This document shows positions 16,677 through 25,600 of a stretch of 64,000 bases of DNA, piece after piece. The stretch is taken from positions 1 to 64,000 of the forward strand of contig CAMYCF010000003.1 in the NCBI GenBank assembly GCA_947254375.1, read 5' to 3'. The DNA is from an uncultured Mobilibacterium sp. (lineage in GTDB: Bacteria; Bacillota; Clostridia; Peptostreptococcales; Anaerovoracaceae). How positions within the stretch are numbered: the first letter of the stretch is position 1; every line of letters begins with the position of its first letter. The notes beneath the pieces were generated by a model. It was not told the origin of the DNA, made no database searches, and saw only the letters and a list, made by a program, of their open reading frames with translations. The position numbers were made by a program, and so were the translations under genes.

Positions 16677-17710
16677 AGTCTTCATACGGCGAAAATATAA
16701 ATATCGAATTGACCGGCGAATCCCACGCGGATAAAGTCGGTGTCATCATAACGGGCCTTCCGATAGGCACGACTTTTGACGCGGAAGAGCTCGAATGCTT
16801 TATGAAGAGGCGCTCCGGCGACAGGAACGATGAGCTCGTAAAAGCCGCCGTGACGGAGCGGAACGAAAAAGACATTCCCGCCTTTGAAGAAGGGATCGAA
16901 CCTCGAGCAGGTAGCACTGCGGAAGTGACGGGAGACCGAGTAGTCATCTCCCTCAGAAATTTCGACGTGAGAAGCTCCGACTACCCGAACACGGGCGTGC
17001 TTAGGCCCGGCCATGCGGACCTCGGGGTGTTTCTCAAAGAAGGAAGAGCGGGCCTGAAGCCGGGCGGCGGGAGATTTTCCGGAAGAATGACGGCGCCGAT
17101 GTGCCTTGCGGGCGGCATCCTTTTACAGCTTCTGAAAAAGCGGGGGATCACGATAAAAGCCGAGATCGATGAGATCGGCGGTAAGACCGCTGTAAAAGAA
17201 ATGATCGAGGCGGTAGAAAGCGCGAAAAAAGAAGGCGACTCCCTCGGGGGTACGGTAAAATGCACGGTGTCGGGGTTTCCTGAAGGAGTCGGCGGAGAAC
17301 TTTTTGAGGGACTGGAAGGGAAGATCGCCTGTGCGCTTTTAGCGATACCTTCGGTAAAAGGAATCGAGTTCGGGAGCGGTTTTACCGGCGCAGGGATGAA
17401 AGGATCCGAAAACAACGACGAAATATTTTTTACGGACGGAAAACTCTCGACGGGCACGAACAATTCCGGCGGAATACTCGGCGGTATCTCGACCGGAAGT
17501 GATATAATATTCAGGGTCGCTTTTAAGCCGGTGCCGTCGATATCGGTGCCGCTCGGAAGCGTCGATGTGGATACAATGACGGAAGTGAAGTGCGTTACGA
17601 AGGGAAGGCACGATGTGACAGTGGTGCCACGCGTACTGCCGGTCGTCGAAGCGATGACGGCTGCCGCGCTTTACGATGTTTTAGCTGATAAGGATACGGT
17701 GGAGAAATGA
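16673..17710 (+). CDS. aroC: Chorismate synthase
   Basis: Converts EPSP to chorismate using reduced FMN. The 345-residue product has TGESHADKVGVIITGLPIG (the histidine of the GESH motif retained, the usual following Gly is Ala), RPGHADLGVF with the second catalytic histidine, GGGRFSGRMTAP in place of the common GGRxSARET, and GRHDVTVVPR. These variations are typical of shorter clostridial forms. Start overlaps the aroA stop (ATGA), and its own stop overlaps the next start. Confidence 0.94.
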   Translation: MKSSYGENINIELTGESHADKVGVIITGLPIGTTFDAEELECFMKRRSGDRNDELVKAAVTERNEKDIPAFEEGIEPRAGSTAEVTGDRVVISLRNFDVRSSDYPNTGVLRPGHADLGVFLKEGRAGLKPGGGRFSGRMTAPMCLAGGILLQLLKKRGITIKAEIDEIGGKTAVKEMIEAVESAKKEGDSLGGTVKCTVSGFPEGVGGELFEGLEGKIACALLAIPSVKGIEFGSGFTGAGMKGSENNDEIFFTDGKLSTGTNNSGGILGGISTGSDIIFRVAFKPVPSISVPLGSVDVDTMTEVKCVTKGRHDVTVVPRVLPVVEAMTAAALYDVLADKDTVEK

Positions 17711-18855
17711 GCGAAGGATATTTGAAGGATGTAAGGGAGTCCCTCGACGAGGTCGATGGGGAGATGATGCGCCTCTTTGAAAGACGGATGAGGCTGTCTG
17801 AGCAGATCGCCGATTTCAAGATGAGAACGGGGATGCCGATAGTCGACATGGAGAGGGAAAGGAAGAAGGTCAACGGGATCGCCCGAAATGCGTCGCCCGA
17901 CCTCGCCGGTTACGAGAGGACCCTCTATTCGCTCCTTTCGGAGATGAGCAAGGAACATCAAAGGAACATGACCGATAAAGGGAACGGCATCAGGGAAGCG
18001 TACGAGCGTGCGATCACGGAGACGCCGAGAGCTTTTCCCGAGAACGTGCCCGTTTCCTGCTACGGCAACGAAGGAACGTTCTGCCAGATGGCGTGCGACA
18101 GATTTTTCGGGATGCCGGAGATCATGTATTTCAAGACGTATGAAAGCGTGCTTGCCGCTGTGTCGAACGGACTTTGCAGGTACGGAGTCGTTCCGATCGA
18201 GACGGGTGCCCGCGGGGTGCTCGACCGCATATACGATCTTCTTGTCGAACGCGATCTCAAAATAGTGAGGTCGGTCGAAGTCCCGCTCGACTACAATCTG
18301 GTCGCGAACCGCGAGATGAGCCGCCACGAGGTCACGGAGATCTATCTGACGGAGGAGGCCGCCGCAAATCTTGGGCACTATCTGTCGGCCATGGAAAACG
18401 TAAAATATGTCATTTGCGAAAACGAAGCCGTTGCCGCCAAAGAGGTGTACGGCACGGATAAAAGAGGCGCCGCGGCGATCACGACATACAGATGCGCCGC
18501 ACTGAACGGCCTCAAACTGATCGAGCCGTCGATCCAGGGCGATCACCTCAGACACGCCCGCTTCATCTGCGTCGGTGCAAAGGCGGAGATCTATCCGGGA
18601 TCTGACAAGACAGGCATAGCCGTAACGATCACGAACAGTCCCGGCGAGATCTTCAAGCTCATAAGCAAATTCTACGTGCTCGGGATCAACATCTCAAAGA
18701 TAGAGAGCCGCCGCATCCTCGGTCGCGACTTCGAAAGGAAGCTGTATATCGACTTCGAAGCGTCGATATATTCGGACGAATTCATGCAGCTCATGTCCGC
18801 ACTGGACGAGGTCGGCGCCGAGATCGACTACCTCGGCACGTATATGGAAAAATAA
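17707..18855 (+). CDS. Chorismate mutase fused to a divergent prephenate-dehydratase-like domain and ACT domain
   Basis: PheA-like layout in 382 residues: AroQ-type chorismate mutase (1-~85, with the expected Arg/Lys pattern VRESLDEVDGEM, ERRMRLSEQIADFK, MERERKK), prephenate-dehydratase fold (~115-290) and ACT domain (~300-380; GINISKIESRR). The mutase half looks functional. The dehydratase half has replaced the family's active-site residues: the ENS motif is E165-T166-G167, the SHPQALxQC motif reads LTEEAAANL (214-222), and the TRF motif is A284-R285-F286. It may therefore not dehydrate prephenate. Start overlaps aroC stop; aroE/K follows after 1 base. Confidence 0.85.
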   Translation: MSEGYLKDVRESLDEVDGEMMRLFERRMRLSEQIADFKMRTGMPIVDMERERKKVNGIARNASPDLAGYERTLYSLLSEMSKEHQRNMTDKGNGIREAYERAITETPRAFPENVPVSCYGNEGTFCQMACDRFFGMPEIMYFKTYESVLAAVSNGLCRYGVVPIETGARGVLDRIYDLLVERDLKIVRSVEVPLDYNLVANREMSRHEVTEIYLTEEAAANLGHYLSAMENVKYVICENEAVAAKEVYGTDKRGAAAITTYRCAALNGLKLIEPSIQGDHLRHARFICVGAKAEIYPGSDKTGIAVTITNSPGEIFKLISKFYVLGINISKIESRRILGRDFERKLYIDFEASIYSDEFMQLMSALDEVGAEIDYLGTYMEK

Positions 18856-18856
18856 A

Positions 18857-20413
18857 ATGCGGGAGTCAGATCACAGCGAAAAACAAAATACTGCGGAAGC
18901 GTCAGGCCACGTTGGCCCGTCTAAAAGATGCGCGCTTGTAGGCCGTGCGGCGTCGCTCAGCTATTCGAGAGATCTCCATAAAATGCTCGGCTACTGCGAC
19001 TACGATCTTCTGTCCGCCACGGATGAAGAGGATTTTCGTAAGCGCGTTTCGGACGACACTTACGCCGGGTTCAACGTCACGTCGCCGTTCAAAAAGGCGG
19101 CGTTCGAACTTTCCGATGTCGTTTCGGAGACTGCGGCTGAAGCGGGAGCGGTGAACACCCTTCTCAGGCGCGATGACGGCACGCTCGTCGGTGCGAATAC
19201 CGATGTTTACGGTGCCTACATGATGCTCAAAGACGATATTTCTTTGGATTCAAAAGTCATCGTTCTCGGGTCCGGCGGAGCCGCAAATGCTGTCGCGGCG
19301 GCACTTTCGAAGCTCGGCGTAAAAAAAGTCCTGCTCGTTTCGAGGACCCCGCAGAAGGCTGCGGTGCCTCATGGTAAAAGCGCTGTGCCGTTAAAAACCG
19401 CTGTGCCGGGGAAAACCGCAGCGCTTCTTGAGAACGCCGAAGTGTGCAGCTACGAAGACCTTGCGGTGCATACCGATGCGGACGTCATCATAAATGCCAC
19501 CCCGCTCGGCTCGGGGCATTATAAAAACCGTTCGGCGCTGGAGCTTATCGACAGCGATGTCAAAAAGCGCATGCTCGAAAACGCCCGCCTCGCCGTGGAT
19601 CTCGTATATAGACCGTACCGCACGAAGTTCCTTTTGGAGTGCGAGGACGCAGGGCTGAAGATAAAAAACGGCATGGAGATGCTTTTTTATCAGGGCGTCA
19701 TGTCGCGCGCGATCTGGGAGAGCGGAGAGCCGGAAGACTCGGTCGTAGATTTTATAAAAGAAGTGGAACCGACCGCGAAGTATTTTACAAAAGAAAATGC
19801 ACCGACCGTAACGGATTTTATAAAAAGAAAGACGAACCTCATCCTCGTCGGGATGCCGGGCAGCGGGAAGTCATCGATCGCGAGGCGCGTGGCGAGGGTC
19901 ATGAAGAGACGTTTTATCGATATCGACCGCGAAGTCGAAAGGGAGATGGGGAATAAGATCCGCATTTTTATCGAGCGCGGCGAAGAGGAGAGATTTCGGG
20001 GCGTTGAAGAGGAAGTCATCGAGCGCGTGTGCTCGGGGAGCGGGCTTGTGATCGCGACGGGCGGAGGCGCGGTTATCAGCGAAAAGAACCGTCGGGAGCT
20101 ACGCGGGAGCGGGGTGGTCGTGTATATAAAGCGGCCGAATGACCTTCTGGCGAAGAAAGGAAGACCGTTGTCGAATTCGCGCGGCACGCATGCGCTGTAC
20201 AGAGAAAGGGCAAAATTTTACGAAGAGGTGGCGGATATTGAGGTCGCCAACGTGAGGGCTTTTGGAAGCACGAAGGACAGGTACGGGCGGAGGCGTTCGT
20301 ACGTTCAGGATATAATGCGTTTTGCGGGGCGCATAGCTTATTTATTCGGAGGTTACATCGATGAGGATCATGGTCATAAACGGACCGAACATCAATCTGC
20401 TCGGCATTCGTGA
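18857..20413 (+). CDS. aroE-aroK: Shikimate dehydrogenase-shikimate kinase fusion protein
   Basis: Bifunctional: NADPH-dependent reduction of 3-dehydroshikimate, then phosphorylation of shikimate. AroE half (about 20-300) shows SLSYSRDLHKML, FNVTSPFKKAAF with the catalytic lysine, GANTDVYG, the nucleotide loop VLGSGGAANAVAAA and INATPLGSG. AroK half (from about 325) shows P-loop GMPGSGKSS (331-339), DIDREVE, RFRGVEEEVI, ATGGGAV and KKGRPLSNSRG. The halves are joined by a linker of 11-residue repeats. The 518-residue protein also has a low-complexity insert (AVPxGK repeats) in AroE. Its last 53 bases overlap aroQ. Confidence 0.94.
   Translation: MRESDHSEKQNTAEASGHVGPSKRCALVGRAASLSYSRDLHKMLGYCDYDLLSATDEEDFRKRVSDDTYAGFNVTSPFKKAAFELSDVVSETAAEAGAVNTLLRRDDGTLVGANTDVYGAYMMLKDDISLDSKVIVLGSGGAANAVAAALSKLGVKKVLLVSRTPQKAAVPHGKSAVPLKTAVPGKTAALLENAEVCSYEDLAVHTDADVIINATPLGSGHYKNRSALELIDSDVKKRMLENARLAVDLVYRPYRTKFLLECEDAGLKIKNGMEMLFYQGVMSRAIWESGEPEDSVVDFIKEVEPTAKYFTKENAPTVTDFIKRKTNLILVGMPGSGKSSIARRVARVMKRRFIDIDREVEREMGNKIRIFIERGEEERFRGVEEEVIERVCSGSGLVIATGGGAVISEKNRRELRGSGVVVYIKRPNDLLAKKGRPLSNSRGTHALYRERAKFYEEVADIEVANVRAFGSTKDRYGRRRSYVQDIMRFAGRIAYLFGGYIDEDHGHKRTEHQSARHS
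19358..19428 (+). repeat. Short tandem repeat inside aroE half
   Basis: Three degenerate units around GCTGTGCCGxxxAAAA encode A-AVPHGK, S-AVPLK and T-AVPGK (residues about 172-190), an in-frame expansion between beta strand and helix of the NADP domain. Confidence 0.75.
19748..19831 (+). repeat. 33-bp degenerate repeats forming the AroE-AroK linker
   Basis: GATTTTATAAAAG (19748), GTATTTTACAAAAG (19780) and GATTTTATAAAAAG (19814) recur every 32-34 bases, with CCGACCG at 19769 and 19802. They encode the 11-residue units DFIKEVEPTAK, YFTKENAPTVT and the start of a third, DFIKRK. Confidence 0.8.
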
Positions 20414-20801
20414 ACAGGAAGTGTACGGACATCAGACGTACTGCGAGATGATAAATATAATAACGAAGGAACGCGGAGAGGAGAACACGATAGATTTCTT
20501 CCAGGCTAACGGGGAAGGCGAGCTCGTTGACGAGATACAGAGGGTTTACTTCGAAGGCTATGACGGGATCGTTATCAACCCGGCCGCATATACGCATACG
20601 AGTATAGCGATAGCCGATGCGCTGAAGGCCGTGAGCATTCCGACGATCGAGGTGCACCTGTCGGACATAGACAACCGCGAGCAGTACAGGCGGATATCTT
20701 TCGTTGCCGAGGCGTCGATAGCCCGTGTGTGCGGCAAGGGGATACAGGGGTATATCGAGGCGATCGACATACTTTTGGACTATCTGGAGAAACACGAGTA
20801 A
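20361..20801 (+). CDS. aroQ: 3-dehydroquinate dehydratase, type II
   Basis: Dehydrates 3-dehydroquinate to 3-dehydroshikimate. The 146-residue type II enzyme has VINGPNINLLGIREQEVYG with the catalytic tyrosine loop, FFQANGEGELVDEIQ, INPAAYTHTSIAIADAL with the active-site histidine, and EVHLSDIDNRE. The start (GGAGG 8 bases upstream) is inside the 3' end of aroE-aroK in another frame, an unusually long 53-base overlap. It closes the operon, and a terminator follows. Confidence 0.96.
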   Translation: MRIMVINGPNINLLGIREQEVYGHQTYCEMINIITKERGEENTIDFFQANGEGELVDEIQRVYFEGYDGIVINPAAYTHTSIAIADALKAVSIPTIEVHLSDIDNREQYRRISFVAEASIARVCGKGIQGYIEAIDILLDYLEKHE

Positions 20802-20833
20802 AAGAAAACATTTATTTGAAATGGATTATAACT

Positions 20834-20872
20834 AAAAGCTGTCCGATCGATTGAGCAACAGACAGCTTTTTA
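20834..20872. terminator. Bidirectional terminator between aroQ and gpmI
   Basis: AAAAGCTGTC (20834-20843) and GACAGCTTTT (20861-20870) form a 10-bp stem flanked by A and T runs, between convergent genes. Confidence 0.9.
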
Positions 20873-20910
20873 TAGTGCTATTCTGAATAAACGCCTAGCA
20901 GGGCATTGAT

Positions 20911-22428
20911 TTACACCAGCACATCCCCCTTCATTTCTTCAGGAACTTCGAGTCCCATGAGCGTCAGGAGAGTCGGCGAAATGTCCGCCAGCTTTCCCGT
21001 GTTTTTTTTGAAAGGAACCGGCTCGTTGCATATGTGGCAAAGCGGCACCTTTGCGAGCGAGTGTTTCGTGACCGTAGCTCCGTTGTCGTCGATCATGTAG
21101 TCGGCGTTCCCGTGGTCGGCGGTGAGAAGTATCTGCCCGTCGCGCGACAGTATCTCGTCGGCGATCCTGCGGACGAGCCCGTCGAGGACTTCGATCGCTT
21201 CCACTGCGGCATCGAAAACGCCCGTGTGACCGACCATGTCCGGGTTCGCGAAATTCAGTATATAAAGGTCGTATTTGTCGGACTTCAAAGCCTCGATGAC
21301 CTTATCGGTAACTATAGGCGCGCTCATCTCCGGCTTGAGGTCGTAAGTTGCGACTTTAGGCGACGGAACGAGTATGCGGTCCTCGCCTTCGTATTTTTCC
21401 TCGCGGCCGCCGTTAAAGAAGAACGTGACGTGCGCGTATTTCTCAGTCTCCGCTATCCTAAGCTGTTTGAGGCCGTACTTCGATATCGTCTCGCCGAGCG
21501 TCGGGGAAACTTCCTCCGGCTCGAACGCGACCGAAACGTTAGGCATCGTGCTGTCGTATTCCGCCATGCAAACATAGCAGAGGTCGTGCAACGTCGTCTT
21601 CCTCTCGAAGCCGTCGAAATCCGGGTCGACGAGGGCACGCGTGATCTCGCGGGCGCGGTCAGGCCTGAAATTTATGAATATGACGGAGTCTCCGCTTTCT
21701 ATCGGGCGGTCGCCTACGACTGTAGGAAGTACGAACTCGTCAGTCTCTTCCTTCTCGTATGAAGTCGCGATGGCGTCGGCCGAGTCTTTAGCAGGGACTC
21801 CTTCGCCCCTCGTGAGGGCGTCGTATGCGAGCTCCAGCCTCTGCCAGCGTTTGTCTCGGTCCATCGCATAGAAACGACCCGATATCACGCCGATCTCTCC
21901 GATGCCGCTTTCGCGGAGTTTATCCTCGAGAGGCGCAAGGTATTTCATCGCGCTCGTAGGCGGCACGTCCCTTCCGTCGAGAAAGGCGTGAACGACGAGC
22001 TTCCGGATCCCGTTCGCCTTCGCCATGTCTATCAGAGCGAAGAGGTGATCTATGTGGCTGTGGACGCCGCCGTCGGAGACGAGGCCCATGAGGTGAAGGG
22101 CGCGGCCGTCTTCCGCAGCGTTTTTCATCGCTTTAAGAAGCGCTTCGTTTTTAAAGAAAGAACCGTCTTTTATCGAACGGGTGATGCGCGGAAGGTCCTG
22201 GAAAATGACGTTCCCGGCACCGATGTTCAGGTGACCGACCTCGGAGTTTCCGATCTGTCCGGCGGGAAGGCCGACCGCCTCGCCGCTCGCTTCGATAGTT
22301 ATAAAAGGATATTTCTCAAAAAACGCATCGAGGTTGGGCTTTTTAGCCGCCGCGATCGCGTTCCCGTGTTTCTCTTCTCTTATGCCGAATCCGTCCAGGA
22401 TCATGAGCATCGTCGGTCTGTGTTTCAT
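20911..22428 (-). CDS. gpmI: 2,3-bisphosphoglycerate-independent phosphoglycerate mutase
   Basis: Glycolytic isomerisation of 3- and 2-phosphoglycerate; a two-manganese enzyme. The 505-residue protein starts MKHRPTMLMILDGFG and shows the phosphoserine motif GNSEVGHLNIGAG, HLMGLVSDGGVHSH, FLDGRD, and metal ligands in NFANPDMVGHTG and LTADHGNAD. ATG at 22428 is chosen over an upstream in-frame start because GGAGG lies 5 bases before it. Single gene on the minus strand. Confidence 0.97.
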   Translation of the reverse strand: MKHRPTMLMILDGFGIREEKHGNAIAAAKKPNLDAFFEKYPFITIEASGEAVGLPAGQIGNSEVGHLNIGAGNVIFQDLPRITRSIKDGSFFKNEALLKAMKNAAEDGRALHLMGLVSDGGVHSHIDHLFALIDMAKANGIRKLVVHAFLDGRDVPPTSAMKYLAPLEDKLRESGIGEIGVISGRFYAMDRDKRWQRLELAYDALTRGEGVPAKDSADAIATSYEKEETDEFVLPTVVGDRPIESGDSVIFINFRPDRAREITRALVDPDFDGFERKTTLHDLCYVCMAEYDSTMPNVSVAFEPEEVSPTLGETISKYGLKQLRIAETEKYAHVTFFFNGGREEKYEGEDRILVPSPKVATYDLKPEMSAPIVTDKVIEALKSDKYDLYILNFANPDMVGHTGVFDAAVEAIEVLDGLVRRIADEILSRDGQILLTADHGNADYMIDDNGATVTKHSLAKVPLCHICNEPVPFKKNTGKLADISPTLLTLMGLEVPEEMKGDVLV

Positions 22429-22494
22429 TTTATCCTCCGTCTGAGCCGGTATACTCCGTGTGCGCAAGTGTAAAATGCTCTTTTTACGATAACC

Positions 22495-22523
22495 ATTATA
22501 ACAAACGCCAAAAGTTTAGTGAA
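22495..22523 (-). promoter_or_regulatory. Promoter for gpmI
   Basis: Minus-strand TATAAT (22500-22495) with TTCACT 17 bases upstream (22523-22518), about 66 bases before the start. Confidence 0.6.
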
Positions 22524-22616
22524 GGGCATGCACCTTTTATGCACCCGCTTTTATGTGGCAATTGACCTACATGTAGAGTAAAATAAAGGCAAATATGTTC
22601 GGAAAAGGAGTTTGTT

Positions 22617-25600
22617 ATGGGATTTAACGAGGCTCAACAAAAGGCGATAGATACGCTCGATAAAAGCCTGCTCGTGTCGGCCGCTGCGGGATCGGGGAAA
22701 ACGGCTGTGCTCGTTGAGCGCATCATAAAAATAATATTGGATGAAGAGGTGGATATCGACCGCATACTCGTCCTGACTTTTACAAAGGCTGCCGCATCGG
22801 AGATGAAGCTCAAACTCGTAAAAGCGATCAAGAAGAGGATAAAAGAGGACAAAGAGGCAGCACCGCGTCTCAGGGAGCAGCTCAAGAAGATCAACGGTGC
22901 GTACATTTCGACTTTCCATAATTTTGCGAACAGGGTGATGAAGGAGTTTTTCCAGGATGTTGACGTGGACCCGGCGGCGAAACCGTGCGAGGAAACCAAG
23001 CAGGCGCTTTTACTGGAGCGCGCTGCCGATGAAATGTTCGATTACTTTTTCGAGAACGATTACTATCTCGCCGATAAAAAATTCCCACAGCTTCCGGAAG
23101 ATGACGAATACAATGTGAGCGGTATCGGGTTTCGGGATTTTCTGAAGATGTACTGCGATCTGAAGGATGAAAAGAATCTGAAGGCAAATCTGATTGCCGT
23201 ATACGGCAACCTGAGAAACATCCCGGAATATCTTCCGTGGGCTTGGAGCAAGGCCCGCGAGCTCGACGTCGATCCGGATAATACGGAGAAATCCGAAATA
23301 ATGCGACAAACTGCCGAGATCGTTCGCCAAGACTTGGAAGAATCCTTAAAGTGCGAAAAAGAATTTGAAGAAATAATGCACAGGTACAATTGCCCGATGT
23401 TTGCGGATAGTCTGAGTCTCGATCGCGGCACATTGCGGGGAATAAAGGATAGCTTTGATGCCAATGGTCTAAACCGAGCCTTTTTCGATTTTTTGGCCAC
23501 ATATAAACCGGAGTGGCAAAACTATCCGAGAAAAAAAGTTGAGCCTCTTCCTGATAACGACACTGTTTCTGCCCCACTACGGAAAAAATACAAGGAACCG
23601 ATTACAAAAATACGCAATAAGTATAAGGCACCTGAAATTTATCAAAGACTTGATGAGATGCGTGAGACGGCACGTTATACGGCATATTGCATCAAGATGA
23701 TCGCAGAGCTGGAGGAACGCTATAATGCAGTAAAGAGGGAACGGCGGCTCATCGATTTCAGCGATATGGAGCATAACGCTTTGAAGGTGCTGAGAAATCC
23801 GAGGAATGCCGAGACGCTGAGAGATCGCTTTGAATTTATCTTTGTGGATGAATACCAGGATACGAGCAACATACAGGAGGCGATACTAAAGAGTATTGAA
23901 GGTTCTCGCAATGTTTTCAAGGTCGGAGACATCAAGCAGAGCATATATGGCTTTCGTTCGTCAGATCCGTATATATTTGAAAATACGAAGATCGAATACA
24001 GCGATCCCGCTAACGGCGAAGTTATAAATCTCAAGCTTAACTATCGAAGCAGTAAGCCGACGATAGAATATATAAACGCAATATTCCGTGAAATAATGGA
24101 CGGATATGATGAGGATGCCGCACTCGAATACGGCAGAAGCAACGAAGAGCCTATGGAAATGAAACCGGATGTATATCTCTTTTCAGAGAGCGATCCGGCG
24201 GCCGCAACACGCGATGAAACGGAAGACGGCGGTCAGGAAGTGAACGAAGGCGAACAGCCAGAGAACGATGAGCAGAAGCCGGAAGATACAGAGGCGGAAG
24301 CTCAGCACGTGGCGCAGATCGTGAGCGATATCATAGGTAAAGATTTTTATGACTCAAAGCAGGGGATAGTTCGTAAAGCCGAAAAGAAAGATATCGTAAT
24401 ACTGCTCAAGACCGTGAAAGGAAAGGGATTCTTTTACAGCAAAGCGATGGAAGAGCGGGGAATAGATGCACACCTAAAGGATTCGGAGGACTATTTCGAT
24501 GAGGTGGAAGTAGGGGACATACTGTCGCTCCTGCAGGCGATAGATAATATGCAAAGGGACGTACCTCTCATCGCCGCACTGCGGTCGGAAGTATTTGCTT
24601 TTACACCGCGAGAGCTGGCGCTTATAAGGGTGATCGCAAAAGAGCATATCGCCGATCGTAAAGATGACGGTAAAAGGATAGGCAGCAGCTTCTACAGTGC
24701 GTTCAAGTACTGCGTCGATCGAGCCGAAGATGATGCGGAGAGCGACGATGCAAGCGAAGAGTACAGAGCGCTCTTCCGCAAGTCGAAAGCGGCGTTCGAT
24801 ACGCTGAAGAGGTGGAAGACCCTCTCTGCGAGGATGCCCCTTGACGAGTATATTTGGTATGTTCTCACTGACTCAAAATACTATTACTATGCCGGAGCGA
24901 TGCCGCGCGGCATGCAGAGACAGGCGAATTTGATGTCCATCGTCGACAAAGCACACGACTTCTCCGAATCGTCGATAGTTTCCGCACACGATTTCCTGCA
25001 GTACCTGCAAAGGCTCAAGAACAGCGATGTAAAAGTTCCTACCGCATCCATACACGGCCAGGATGACGATGTTGTCAGGATAATGAGCATCCACAAGAGC
25101 AAGGGACTGGAATTCCCGTTCGTCATAGTGGCCGGAATGGGCAGAGGGGTCGCCGGCAGAAAAAGCGGCACGGGGCGTCTCTCCATGAATCATAATGTAG
25201 GAATAGGCATAGATTATTACGATAAAGACACAAACGCTTATTGCAAAACCATAGCCGGAACTTTGATAGCGGACAGGAAACGCAACGATGACGCCAAAGA
25301 AGTCACCCGGACTTTATACGTTGCGTGCACGCGCGCCCGTGAAAAACTGATATTGGTCGGGACGGTCAAAGACGCAAATGAATTTTTCAACAGTAAGAAA
25401 ACGGACGACTCCTACTATGAGATGATGAAAGATGTCCTCAAAACGGAGCAAAACGAAACGGAGCACGATGACACGGAGCACAACGAAACGAAGCTCAACG
25501 ATTTGATACAGCGTTACCTTTACGACCTGCCGGCAATTGAGAAGAAGGATATCAAGCGCATCGACACCTTCGAAGAACCGGATCCGCTCGTCTACGAAGA

